In this document: one piece after another, positions 39,053 through 47,815 of the stretch
Numbering within the stretch: position 1 is the stretch's first letter
Layout: each line of letters opens with the position of its first letter
From: Borrelia turcica IST7
GTDB taxonomy: Bacteria > Spirochaetota > Spirochaetia > Borreliales > Borreliaceae
DNA length: 64,000 nt
Assembly: GCF_003606285.1 (NCBI RefSeq)
Contig: NZ_CP028884.1
Location: 124,001-188,000 of the forward strand
Direction of reading: 5' to 3'
Notes under the pieces: model-generated
The model's input: only the letters and a program-made list of their open reading frames with translations
Told to the model about the DNA's origin: nothing
The model's database searches: none
Made by a program: the position numbers and the translations under genes

Positions 39053-39325
39053 GTGCCCTTTTAGTTTCGGTATCGAAAACAAAAATCCATACTTTCTTTA
39101 GATTGCTTACATAATTTTCCATTCGATGAAATATTATTTTTATTAAACTTTATATACTCATATAATCCCATTATTAACTTATTATTTTTAAATAATAATT
39201 CAAAAAATTTATATCCTTAAAAAGCCAAATCCAGAAGATTTAGCCTTTAAACAAAAGCCATGAATCACTACTAGAGCTAACCTAATCCTTAAGATCATAA
39301 TATTTATCAAAGTTTCTTCATATGA
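39053..39325. other. Non-coding spacer between S2-like paralogues
   Basis: About 270 bp of very AT-rich sequence with no gene that I can support. It contains an imperfect inverted repeat near 39224-39244 (GCCAAATC...GATTTAGC) followed, on the minus strand, by TTTTT; it could be a relic terminator or an RNA structure. The promoter of the second paralogue begins at its right end. Confidence 0.6.
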
Positions 39326-39331
39326 TATAAT
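39326..39331 (+). promoter_or_regulatory. -10 box of second S2-like gene
   Basis: A perfect TATAAT lies 62 nt before the preferred GTG start at 39394. A -35 match (TTTATC at 39303-39308, 17-nt spacing) is weak. The TTG inside this region (39331) is better explained as part of the promoter than as a start codon. Confidence 0.5.
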
Positions 39332-39393
39332 TGGATAAATTTTATAATTTTATCTTTAAAATAACAAATTACTTAAAAAGGATACAAGTACTA

Positions 39394-40062
39394 GTGTCAA
39401 AAAAATCAATTTTATCTCTTCTCTTTATAGGATTAAGTCAATTCCTGTTTGCAACAGATAAAATAGACCTATTTCAAGGTACTAAATATATTGTAAAAGA
39501 AAATATAAAAGTAGATGTTAAAAAATTACAACAAAGTATCTTTTTTGTACCAGCTGAAGTAGCAGTTAGCGCACCTTATATGGAATTAACAAACCCTGAA
39601 GGTCAAAAAATAAAAGAACTTGAAGGAATAACTTATTCATTTGTAAATGCTTTTGTCATTATTGGTTCAGCAGCTACTATTTCATTTGATTTGTCGAATG
39701 AAGCTTCTCAAAAATATGAAATAACCCAATTAGAATTCTTAACTCCTGATGATGGAAATTTTATATATTACTTAAATAGCATGGCAACCGGCAAACAAAA
39801 TTCACAAAAAGAAGGCTGCACGGATGCATATTCTTTTGGAGTAATAAAAACACCCACACTTGCAAAAACGATTACTGGATATTATAAGCATCCGCATTGG
39901 TACTATATCATTGCAAGAATAACAGTAAAAAATAAAAAAAATGGGATAGAAAAAAAATATAAGATAAGAATCAATCCCAAGATATATAACGACTTTCAAA
40001 AAGAATTAAGAACAGTTTATAAAGATCAAAATTTCAAACATTTCCCAATACCAGTAGAATAA
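39394..40062 (+). CDS. S2-antigen-like exported protein
   Basis: The 222-residue protein is a paralogue of the lipoprotein at 38305, sharing its C-terminal WYYIIARITVKNKK-type block and YSFG segment. The reading frame is open from a TTG at 39331, but that codon has no ribosome binding site and sits on a TATAAT. The GTG at 39394 follows AAAAGGA and gives SKKSILSLLFIGLSQFLFA, a standard signal peptide without a lipobox cysteine. The product is therefore likely periplasmic or secreted rather than lipidated, unlike its neighbour. Function is unknown. Confidence 0.78.
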   Translation: MSKKSILSLLFIGLSQFLFATDKIDLFQGTKYIVKENIKVDVKKLQQSIFFVPAEVAVSAPYMELTNPEGQKIKELEGITYSFVNAFVIIGSAATISFDLSNEASQKYEITQLEFLTPDDGNFIYYLNSMATGKQNSQKEGCTDAYSFGVIKTPTLAKTITGYYKHPHWYYIIARITVKNKKNGIEKKYKIRINPKIYNDFQKELRTVYKDQNFKHFPIPVE

Positions 40063-40106
40063 ATCAACTTAAAAACATAAAAAGTTTTATTTCAAACCCA
40101 CTAATA

Positions 40107-40112
40107 TATAAT
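40107..40112 (+). promoter_or_regulatory. -10 box of alr, leaderless candidate
   Basis: TATAAT ends 7 nt before the alr ATG (40120) and no Shine-Dalgarno separates them; a TTTTAT at 40085-40090 is a weak -35 candidate at 16-nt spacing. The spacing predicts an mRNA starting at or beside the AUG. Confidence 0.5.
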
Positions 40113-40119
40113 ATAAAAA

Positions 40120-41220
40120 ATGAACAGACACAAAGAAATCATAATAAACTTTAAAAACTTAGAACATAATTTAATGATAATCAAAAACCATATTCAAAGG
40201 AGAGAACTAATAGCCACTCTGAAAGCTGATGCTTATGGACATGGACTTATTGAAACATTTAACTTTTTAAAAGAAAAAGGAATAAATTACTTTGGGCTTT
40301 TTTGGATAGATGATGCCTTAAAGCTTAAAAAAATTGACAAAAATGCAAAAATATTACTCTATATTAACACAGATAAAAGTGAAATAAAAAACCTGGTAAA
40401 GTACGATATTATACCCTTTGTTGCTGATTCTCAATACTTATCATTAATAGAACAAGAATGCTTAAGACAAAATAAAAAAATAAAGGTTCACTTAAAAGTT
40501 GATGTTGGCATGAATAGATATGGCATTAAGATAGAAAATGCTTTAAGCTTAGCTAGACAAATTCAGAACTCAAAATTCATAGAATTAGAAGGGGTTTGTA
40601 CTCATTTGCCTACAACAGAAGATATAAAAATTACTAAAGAACATACAGAAAAATTTATATGTTTCATAAATGAGCTTAACCAAAACAGCATAAACCCCAA
40701 ATTTATCCATGCATCCAACTCAGAACACACAGAAAACTATACCATATGTGAAAAATTTAATATGGTAAGACCTGGACTTATTTTGTATGGATACCATTCA
40801 AATCCAAATAGATCAAAAAACAATTTACATCTCAAGCCTGTATTAAGTTTATATTCAAAAGTTATATTTCTGAAAAATATAAGTAAAGGAGAAAAAGTAT
40901 CATACTCTGGTCTATTTACCGCAAAAGAAGACATACAAATTGGACTTGTGCCTGTTGGGTACTTTGATGGTATTCCGCAAAATACATCTAACAATTTTTA
41001 TTTTCTAATAAAAGACAGAAAATGCCCAATTAGAGGAAAAGTATGTATGAACATAACAATAATCGAAATACCTAAAGATCTAAAAATCAATATAGGAGAA
41101 AAAGTAGAAATAGTCTCTGAGAAATTACCCTTAGATGAACTTAGTAGAGCATCTGGAATAAGTAATTATGAAATACTCTGCTCAATGGGAAAACACGAGA
41201 ACAAAAAATATTTATATTAA
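40120..41220 (+). CDS. alr: Alanine racemase
   Basis: The 366-residue PLP enzyme interconverts L- and D-alanine for peptidoglycan. The PLP lysine lies in TLKADAYGHG (about residues 33-42). Other motifs are HLKVDVGMNRYGI, LEGVCTHLPT, HASNSEH, NMVRPGLILYG with the phosphate-contacting region, and KVSYSGLFTAKEDIQIGLVPVGYFDG, where the catalytic Tyr would be expected. CMN at KVCMNITIIEIP matches the family CMDQ region with a change. It is expressed without a visible Shine-Dalgarno and overlaps the end of the convergent repeat-protein gene by 9 bp. Confidence 0.92.
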   Translation: MNRHKEIIINFKNLEHNLMIIKNHIQRRELIATLKADAYGHGLIETFNFLKEKGINYFGLFWIDDALKLKKIDKNAKILLYINTDKSEIKNLVKYDIIPFVADSQYLSLIEQECLRQNKKIKVHLKVDVGMNRYGIKIENALSLARQIQNSKFIELEGVCTHLPTTEDIKITKEHTEKFICFINELNQNSINPKFIHASNSEHTENYTICEKFNMVRPGLILYGYHSNPNRSKNNLHLKPVLSLYSKVIFLKNISKGEKVSYSGLFTAKEDIQIGLVPVGYFDGIPQNTSNNFYFLIKDRKCPIRGKVCMNITIIEIPKDLKINIGEKVEIVSEKLPLDELSRASGISNYEILCSMGKHENKKYLY

Positions 41221-42810
41221 ATTACCCAAAGAATCAAATTTTTGAAAATCAACCAAATTCCCTTTACTATCATAGATCCATTTACAAATCGAAATACCTC
41301 CAATGTCATCTCTTAATCTTAAGTCCGGGCCGTGATTTGTCTTCTTAGCGATCTTCCCAAATTTATTATACTCATATTTATACATACTAACCCCATGAAC
41401 ATCATCTTGTAACTGACCCAAGTTTCCAAAATTTTTCTGACTAATAAGCCTATTTTGTTTATCGTACTCATAAGCATATTCAAAAACAGAACTAAGATCC
41501 GCAACCAAAACTCCATTCTTAGAATAATTACTCTTAAAAGTCATATTTCCATTAACATCATAAGCAAATTTATACTTAAAAACACCTTCAACATTTTCTA
41601 TAGGATTATCAAAATCTCCATAATGCTCTTGGGTTGCAAGAAGACCATCCTCATTATAAGAATACTTATAAATCATAACACCATTTAAATCATTTATTAA
41701 ATTAAAATTTTTATCAAAAAAAAGGCTTTCAATCAAATAAAAATTACTATCGTACTTATAACTATAAACCGCAATACCCCTGAAATTATCCATTATCTCA
41801 TATTTTTCCTCATAATTAGCAGGAACATCACTATTATAATTTTTATTTATTTTATTACTATAATTTATTACTCTTTTTTCATTATTTTGTATATAAAAAA
41901 TGGTTTTCTTCATAGCATAACCATTTTGACTAATAGTTAAATTATTATTAGGATCATAATTATATTCTTTATGAAAATAATCTTTTTCTTTTAAATTATA
42001 ATCATACCTATATATTGCTACATTATTCTCATCAGGAGTCAGATTGTGCTTAAGATCATAATTTAAAATTTCAATAATCTTGCCTTCAACATCATAACGA
42101 TATGTCTTTATTGCAACAGAAAAAGGATTTGCATACAAATAAGATGCCTGGTCTAAGTATTCTTCCTTTATAATATTATGTTCGCTATCATAAGTTAATC
42201 TAAACCCATATATTCCATTTTTAGCTTTTATATTATAGTTATTATCATCATAATACAAAACCGTTTTTGTACGAGCAGAATCATCATAGACAACCCTAGT
42301 ATAATGCACATCATTTAAATCCTTAATTTGAAAACCAGCTTCACTAAACCTATAAACATCAAAGCTATTATTATCATGATAAACAAAATAATAATAAAAA
42401 ACTCCATATTTATCCCTTATGATTTCATTAGATTTATTATAATTAAAAATATTCTTAATTCTGCCCCCTGGAAGATATTCTATTTGCTCAACATAAACAT
42501 CCTTTGCATTCCGCACAGCAAAACCTCTATTTAAAAACAAACGCCTTTCTATATTCTTAGAATGTTCTATTTTAATCTGATTTGCACAAAAAAAAGAGGG
42601 TATTAAGATATTGAGCTTGCCAATATAATCTACAAATACAAGCTTGCCTTCATTATTATAAGTAAACTTATATCCACATTCTTCTTCAGCTTCTTCTTTA
42701 CTTATCTTATATTTTCCTTTTATTTTATAATTAATATCATAATCAACAAATCTATAGTAAACTTCTTTGGAAAAAAGATTATACGCCATAAAAAACATTA
42801 TAAAAAACAT
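41212..42810 (-). CDS. Exported tandem-repeat (YD-like) protein
   Basis: The 532-residue product has a signal peptide and then many copies of a 32-33-residue unit approximating GVxxYxYxYDxxGNLxxxxxxDxxxxLxDD, best preserved in the last five units. The pattern recalls YD/YwqK-like beta repeats, so an elongated surface or periplasmic structure is likely. The start MFFIMFF at 42810 has AAGGA upstream; a frame beginning at TTG 42861 lacks a ribosome binding site and runs across a TATAAT (42850-42855). It is divergent from the 55-codon gene and overlaps alr at its end. Function is unknown. Confidence 0.75.
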   Translation of the reverse strand: MFFIMFFMAYNLFSKEVYYRFVDYDINYKIKGKYKISKEEAEEECGYKFTYNNEGKLVFVDYIGKLNILIPSFFCANQIKIEHSKNIERRLFLNRGFAVRNAKDVYVEQIEYLPGGRIKNIFNYNKSNEIIRDKYGVFYYYFVYHDNNSFDVYRFSEAGFQIKDLNDVHYTRVVYDDSARTKTVLYYDDNNYNIKAKNGIYGFRLTYDSEHNIIKEEYLDQASYLYANPFSVAIKTYRYDVEGKIIEILNYDLKHNLTPDENNVAIYRYDYNLKEKDYFHKEYNYDPNNNLTISQNGYAMKKTIFYIQNNEKRVINYSNKINKNYNSDVPANYEEKYEIMDNFRGIAVYSYKYDSNFYLIESLFFDKNFNLINDLNGVMIYKYSYNEDGLLATQEHYGDFDNPIENVEGVFKYKFAYDVNGNMTFKSNYSKNGVLVADLSSVFEYAYEYDKQNRLISQKNFGNLGQLQDDVHGVSMYKYEYNKFGKIAKKTNHGPDLRLRDDIGGISICKWIYDSKGNLVDFQKFDSLGNLI

Positions 42811-42849
42811 AATTATTCCTTGATAAATTAACCTTATTTTGATAAATTT

Positions 42850-42855
42850 ATTATA
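42850..42855 (-). promoter_or_regulatory. -10 box of tandem-repeat protein gene
   Basis: A minus-strand TATAAT lies about 40 nt before the ATG at 42810, with AAGGA in between. It supports the shorter start. No clear -35 is visible at 16-18 nt. Confidence 0.4.
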
Positions 42856-42886
42856 CAACAATTAATATCATGATGAGGAGTTTAAG

Positions 42887-43054
42887 ATGGCAAAACTTTC
42901 CAAGAATGCTCAAAGAGGTGGTTCTAAGGAATTATTAAGTAGATGGGGTGGGAAAATTATCATGAAATCTAAATTTGAAAATGGTAAGGTAAGACATTAT
43001 GCTGAATGCCAGTCTTCAAAGAACATAGCAAGAAGACCTAAGGATTTATTTTAG
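42887..43054 (+). CDS. Small basic protein, 55 residues
   Basis: The frame encodes a 55-residue basic protein (starts MAKLSKNAQRGGSKELLSRW; ends NIARRPKDLF) with 13 Lys/Arg, one Trp and one Cys and no membrane segment. GAGGAG lies 8 nt before the ATG, one of the best ribosome binding sites in the region. It fills the gap between two divergent or convergent genes: its stop abuts the stop of the 43055 gene exactly. Composition suggests nucleic-acid or ribosome binding, but this is inference. I believe a homologous small gene is present at this locus in other Borrelia. Confidence 0.8.
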   Translation: MAKLSKNAQRGGSKELLSRWGGKIIMKSKFENGKVRHYAECQSSKNIARRPKDLF

Positions 43055-44815
43055 TTATTTTTTATTAAGTCTATCTCCAAACTTTGTCCAAGCTTCATCT
43101 TGTTCTGTTTTACTATAGTCCTTATTCAATTTTGCTTCCTTAGAAGTCAAATTTTCCTTCTCTTTACCTTTTCTAACATAAGAATTCCTAATCTGTTCTT
43201 TTTTATCTTCTCTTTGTTTTCGTCTCTTGTCCAATTGCCTTTGCATTCTTTCATTTGGGTCAAAAAGACCTGCACTTTTCACCCCCACCTTAATATCTAA
43301 TCTAGATAAAGCCTCTTTATAGCTTTGATGTTTCCCTGTCAAGAACAGAACAATCTTTTTTAGCAAACCCAAATCCTTGTAAGCAGAATTTAAAATACTA
43401 GACAAGTCTATTTTATATATCCTATAAAGTGGTAAAAATTCATTACTATTCTTAAAATATTTAGCTGCCTCTGTTTTTATTATATCTTTAAGATGCGTCT
43501 GTATATTCTGTGTTTTAGAAACTCTCCTATAATGAGAGACAATAAAATCAAGAAATGAAACTTTATTTTTAAAACAGTAATCATTAATATCATAATTAGA
43601 AATAAACTCTCTTAAAGTTTTATCCAGTCCTTCTTCCGTAAGAATAGAAGAAGAATTTTTACCACTTTTAAGAATTTTAAACAATTCACTCCTTAATTCA
43701 TCCTTAATATCAATTAAAATTCGATCAAATTCTTTTAAAAACATAGAATAAACACATGGTTTATATAAATAAATACCAGACTTAATGCTAAATACTTTAG
43801 GTAAAACATCCTTAATCTTGGATTCAAAAAAATATTCATTGGCAACTTTTAAAAAGTACTCAGGTTCCGATAATTCCTCAGAATGCTCTTTAAGAATCTT
43901 TCTAAATTCATCTATATTAATAAATCCAGGCCTAAACTCCATTGTTTTTTCAATTGATTTTAAAGTTTCATCTATCTTAATACTTTCTACAGTCTTAAGC
44001 TCTTCTAAATTTTTTTCATTAGAGATATAAATATTTAATATTTCTAAGAAAGTAAAGTAATTTTTAGAAATATTAACTCCCTTCTTATTTAGAATCTCAT
44101 CCTTATTCTCCAAGATTCCCAAAAGAAGATTATAAACAACCCCAACACCACTTATACTATCTTCTAAAATTCGATCATACTCGCTAAGTTTTAAATTTTT
44201 AGCCTTAACAAAAATATCTTTAACCATACTATTGGAAGCAATGCTAAATAAAATTTTCTTCATAAATTCAATAAAATACAAAGCTTTCCCTGATGGAACT
44301 ATTAAAGAATTTAAAACAAAAATCTTGTTTAATGAAGCATTTTCTTGAAAGTATCTTAAGTTGATATCTGAATTGGAAATAGTAACAAATTTTTCCTCAA
44401 AAGCCAATAAATTTGCATCTATATTCTTAACCGTAAGCAAATTACTAAAAAGTTCTATTCCTACATAATGTTTTAAAAATAAATCCTCAATAGCATAATA
44501 ATAAAAATCATAACTCCCCTCTTCTGTTATGATCATCCGATAAGGCAAAAACTCCCCGTCTGGCGTTACTCTATTAATAATAATTCCTCTTCTCACCTCA
44601 TAAAGCTTGCGAAATAAAAAATCAAGCTCTCCCTTAAGGCTACGAATCTTAACAGAATAATCCTCTATAAATCCAGCATAATCTATACCATTTTGCTTAT
44701 GCTCTACAATAATTCTTAAAATCATCTTCTGAGTATCTGAAGATATTCCTATCTGAGATATTAAAATATCCAGATCTTTATCATTGAGATAGAAAATTTC
44801 TGGTAATTTTTTCAT
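43055..44815 (-). CDS. Conserved hypothetical protein, spirochaetal
   Basis: The 586-residue product is cytoplasmic by appearance: no signal peptide, mostly helical, with a highly charged C-terminal tail (RQLDKRRKQREDKKEQI) suggesting a flexible RNA- or protein-binding end. No catalytic motif is visible. It stands alone between the convergent 55-residue gene and the cation exchanger gene. I do not recognise the family and assign no function. Confidence 0.75.
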   Translation of the reverse strand: MKKLPEIFYLNDKDLDILISQIGISSDTQKMILRIIVEHKQNGIDYAGFIEDYSVKIRSLKGELDFLFRKLYEVRRGIIINRVTPDGEFLPYRMIITEEGSYDFYYYAIEDLFLKHYVGIELFSNLLTVKNIDANLLAFEEKFVTISNSDINLRYFQENASLNKIFVLNSLIVPSGKALYFIEFMKKILFSIASNSMVKDIFVKAKNLKLSEYDRILEDSISGVGVVYNLLLGILENKDEILNKKGVNISKNYFTFLEILNIYISNEKNLEELKTVESIKIDETLKSIEKTMEFRPGFINIDEFRKILKEHSEELSEPEYFLKVANEYFFESKIKDVLPKVFSIKSGIYLYKPCVYSMFLKEFDRILIDIKDELRSELFKILKSGKNSSSILTEEGLDKTLREFISNYDINDYCFKNKVSFLDFIVSHYRRVSKTQNIQTHLKDIIKTEAAKYFKNSNEFLPLYRIYKIDLSSILNSAYKDLGLLKKIVLFLTGKHQSYKEALSRLDIKVGVKSAGLFDPNERMQRQLDKRRKQREDKKEQIRNSYVRKGKEKENLTSKEAKLNKDYSKTEQDEAWTKFGDRLNKK

Positions 44816-44891
44816 TTTATACTTTCAATCTCCTCATATGAAAAACAATAATAGCATATAATAACCACATTAACAAAATAATTAAAGGGAG

Positions 44892-45869
44892 TTAAACACC
44901 TACAAACAAAAACATGTTATATAAAGCATACAAAAATAAAAAAAGAATAGAAGGTCCCCTGCTAAAAACTCCTTTAAATTTAACTATTAATAATAAAATT
45001 AAAGATACAGAAACCATTATAATAAAGTCAACAAAATAAATATCACTCATCAATACTGGTCTTACAAAACTACTACTAGCTAAAATCAATCCAATATTAA
45101 ATATATTACTCCCAATAATATTTCCAATAGCAATCTCTGTTTCTTTTTTAGCCACAGAAAATAAAGAAACAACAATCTCTGGTATGCTAGTTCCAAAAGC
45201 TACAAGAATAATCCCAATAACTTTCTCACTAACATTAAAAATATTGTTTGCAATATAGACTGAACTATCTACTAATAATTTTGAACCTAAATACAAAAAA
45301 TACATGCTTAAAACTAATGAAAATGCATTTAAAAATAAAAATTTGACACCATAATTACAATTAATTTCTTCTGTTTCTTTTGAAACAAAATTGTACTTCC
45401 TTTCTTCTCTGTAAAATAAAAATAGATAAAATAAAAAGAAAATGAAAATTATTAATGAACTAGTCTTATAATAAGGCATTTTAAAAAAAGCTAAAGCATT
45501 TATATCAAAAGAAAGCACTAAAAGGAGAAACATTAATAAAAATAAAATTATAAAAGAAAGCTTAAGTCTCTTAAACTCCGTTTCAATACTCAAAAAAATC
45601 CCCGTTAAGGGAAGTGCAAGTAACATATTAATAATATTACTTCCAATAATATTGGAAACAATAATTTCATTTTTACCTTTAAAGGATGCTATTAAGCTTG
45701 TAAAAAGCTCTGGTGCACTCGTTGAGAACGATACTATAGTAACACCAATTAAAAGATTAGGAACTTTAAAATAAGTGGCAATACTTACAGAACTCTTTAA
45801 AAGATAGTCTCCACCAAGATACAATAAAAATATACCAAATGCTACATAAAAAAAATGCATGTATTCCAA
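44892..45869 (-). CDS. Sodium/calcium exchanger-family antiporter
   Basis: The 325-residue protein has about ten membrane helices and the two inverted CaCA alpha-repeats: GVTIVSFSTSAPELFTS with NIIGSNIINMLL, and GIILVAFGTSIPEIVVS with NIIGSNIFNIGL. The acidic residues (Glu in APEL and IPEI) and GSN motifs form the ion site. It is of the bacterial YrbG type and probably exchanges Na+ or K+ for Ca2+ in the inner membrane. The TTG at 45869 is used as start because AAGGAG is 6 nt upstream, versus 15 nt for the ATG three codons later. Confidence 0.9.
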   Translation of the reverse strand: MEYMHFFYVAFGIFLLYLGGDYLLKSSVSIATYFKVPNLLIGVTIVSFSTSAPELFTSLIASFKGKNEIIVSNIIGSNIINMLLALPLTGIFLSIETEFKRLKLSFIILFLLMFLLLVLSFDINALAFFKMPYYKTSSLIIFIFFLFYLFLFYREERKYNFVSKETEEINCNYGVKFLFLNAFSLVLSMYFLYLGSKLLVDSSVYIANNIFNVSEKVIGIILVAFGTSIPEIVVSLFSVAKKETEIAIGNIIGSNIFNIGLILASSSFVRPVLMSDIYFVDFIIMVSVSLILLLIVKFKGVFSRGPSILFLFLYALYNMFLFVGV

Positions 45870-45892
45870 AATAATCTCCTTTTAAAATCACA

Positions 45893-47737
45893 TTAATTGG
45901 TTAAGAATTCACTTAAATCATTCTTAACCATATAGTAAATGTTAGATGCATTCCAAAGACTAAATCCATTGCCTAAGGACTCCTTAATTCCTCTTAACTG
46001 ATTAGAAAAATATCCTAAATATATTTCCTTACTTACATATCGTTCTTGACCAAGCAAAAAAGCTTGTACATAAGGCCTAATTATAGTTTTATTGAAAGAA
46101 AACACAGCAGCTCTATTGCTCCCCTCCTTATAAATCTTATAAGCACGGGTAGTGTAATACAATTCATTATTTAAGAAATCATTAGTATAGTGGGAAGGAT
46201 AAAACATTGGAGAAATAACATCAACATAATCTGAAATCATAGAAACATTTTGTCCAATACTATTTGTAATAAACCACCCATTATTTCCGTAAATATCAAT
46301 CGAAATAGGAATAGAAATATTTTCTCTAGCCATAATTAAAAAAGACTCAAGAGCATCAATTGCTCTCATATTATGCTTATTAAATCTCGAAGATATAAGA
46401 GAAACAGGCCCATCCGTTGGGAATCTAATATAATCAAACTGAATTTCATCAACCCCAAGAGACTGAATTTCTTTTGCGATAGATATATTGTAATCCCATG
46501 TATCTTTTAAGAATAAATCTACCCAATATTCCTTTTGAATATATTTAAAAGAATCACCATCATCAATCCTTATTATATTTGCCCAAGGTTGATTATTTGT
46601 TTTATTCCAAAGAGCATACTCAAAATTATTATAAGAATAAAGTTTTTTATCTTTAAATACAACAACGCGAGCAATAACATATATGCCAAGCTCTCTCGCC
46701 TTCTTTAAAATATAGGGTACATCAATTAAATTTTTAACAGCCTTTATCTTATTTGGAAGGACCAGTTCACTTGAATAAGTCAGAATACCGGTATCATCTT
46801 TAAAATCAATTATAACAGCATTCATCCCTAATTTTTTTATAAATTCAAACCTAGCATCAACAGCAGACTTATCTTTAAGAGTATAAGCTGTTAAATAAAT
46901 AGAACCTTTATTAGAAGCAAGATTCATTCTCTTTGACTTTTCAAAAGAATCTTCTCTGTAAACAGAAAATTGACCATCAAAAGTCCATTTACCATTAACA
47001 TAAGAATAAAAATGATTATCATAAGTTCTAACCAACAATTTTTCGACTTTTGAATTAGACAAATCAATAATTCGAACTATCTGCTTTTTAAAAGGAAACT
47101 CTAACTTTTTAACAATTCCTAAAGAAACATTAATTAAAATAATATCCCCATAAATTCCATAGGAACAATATAATTCACCTTGATTGCGCCTAGAAAACTC
47201 TATTGCACTAATAATATCATAATAACCAGCACTCAAATAAATTTTAGAAATTAAAGAATTTAAGCTTTTAAAATTCAAATTACCATTCATACTCAAATAG
47301 ATTCCGCTATTAGAAGTTCCAATAGCAACATGCTTATTTTCTCCTTGAGATAATGCACTTGACGTAATATAAGAATTTTTATTAAAGCTATCTCTTCCAA
47401 ACAATTTTATAAAGCTTTTAAAATAATTATGAGAAAAATAAACAGAATCACTCGTTGTTAAAAGAGCATTTGATGAATAAAAATCCTCATAAACCGAAGT
47501 TATCCTTTTAGGAACAGGTTTTGCAAAAGGATACACCCATCTAGTCTCCAACCCCTCCGGCTCAACTTTAAATATTGTATTATTATGCTTCTTGTACAAT
47601 GCACCTTTATGTACAAAAAATAAATCATTATTCTTAAAATACCCAGCGTCTAACGAATACAAATGAAAGCATAATAAAAAACAAAAAACAAAAAAATAAA
47701 TCAGACAAAAAAATATTCTATATATCTCAAACTTCAT
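45893..47737 (-). CDS. Predicted exported glycoside hydrolase-like protein
   Basis: The 614-residue product has an N-terminal hydrophobic signal or anchor (about residues 6-27), a beta-propeller-like region (about 30-280) and a C-terminal (beta/alpha)8-type domain of the DUF4015 glycoside hydrolase-like family. Visible elements are AVIIDFKDDTGILTYSS, YVIARVVVFKDK, GVDEIQFDYIRFPTDG with candidate acidic residues, and DVISPMFYPSHY. The start ATG at 47737 is supported by the signal sequence; a TTG at 47752 is possible. The substrate is unknown; a carbohydrate target in the periplasm or envelope is inferred. Confidence 0.75.
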   Translation of the reverse strand: MKFEIYRIFFCLIYFFVFCFLLCFHLYSLDAGYFKNNDLFFVHKGALYKKHNNTIFKVEPEGLETRWVYPFAKPVPKRITSVYEDFYSSNALLTTSDSVYFSHNYFKSFIKLFGRDSFNKNSYITSSALSQGENKHVAIGTSNSGIYLSMNGNLNFKSLNSLISKIYLSAGYYDIISAIEFSRRNQGELYCSYGIYGDIILINVSLGIVKKLEFPFKKQIVRIIDLSNSKVEKLLVRTYDNHFYSYVNGKWTFDGQFSVYREDSFEKSKRMNLASNKGSIYLTAYTLKDKSAVDARFEFIKKLGMNAVIIDFKDDTGILTYSSELVLPNKIKAVKNLIDVPYILKKARELGIYVIARVVVFKDKKLYSYNNFEYALWNKTNNQPWANIIRIDDGDSFKYIQKEYWVDLFLKDTWDYNISIAKEIQSLGVDEIQFDYIRFPTDGPVSLISSRFNKHNMRAIDALESFLIMARENISIPISIDIYGNNGWFITNSIGQNVSMISDYVDVISPMFYPSHYTNDFLNNELYYTTRAYKIYKEGSNRAAVFSFNKTIIRPYVQAFLLGQERYVSKEIYLGYFSNQLRGIKESLGNGFSLWNASNIYYMVKNDLSEFLTN

Positions 47738-47815
47738 ACAAACAACATCCAACCTTTTTTAAAATAAGCACTGTTTCAAAACAAATACTATTTTAACAAA
47801 TAATTGGAGTTGTTA

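Noticed and set aside
39331-40062. Longer form of the second S2-like protein from TTG 39331
   Set aside because: The TTG lies on a TATAAT box and has no Shine-Dalgarno, and the extra 21 residues would bury the signal peptide.
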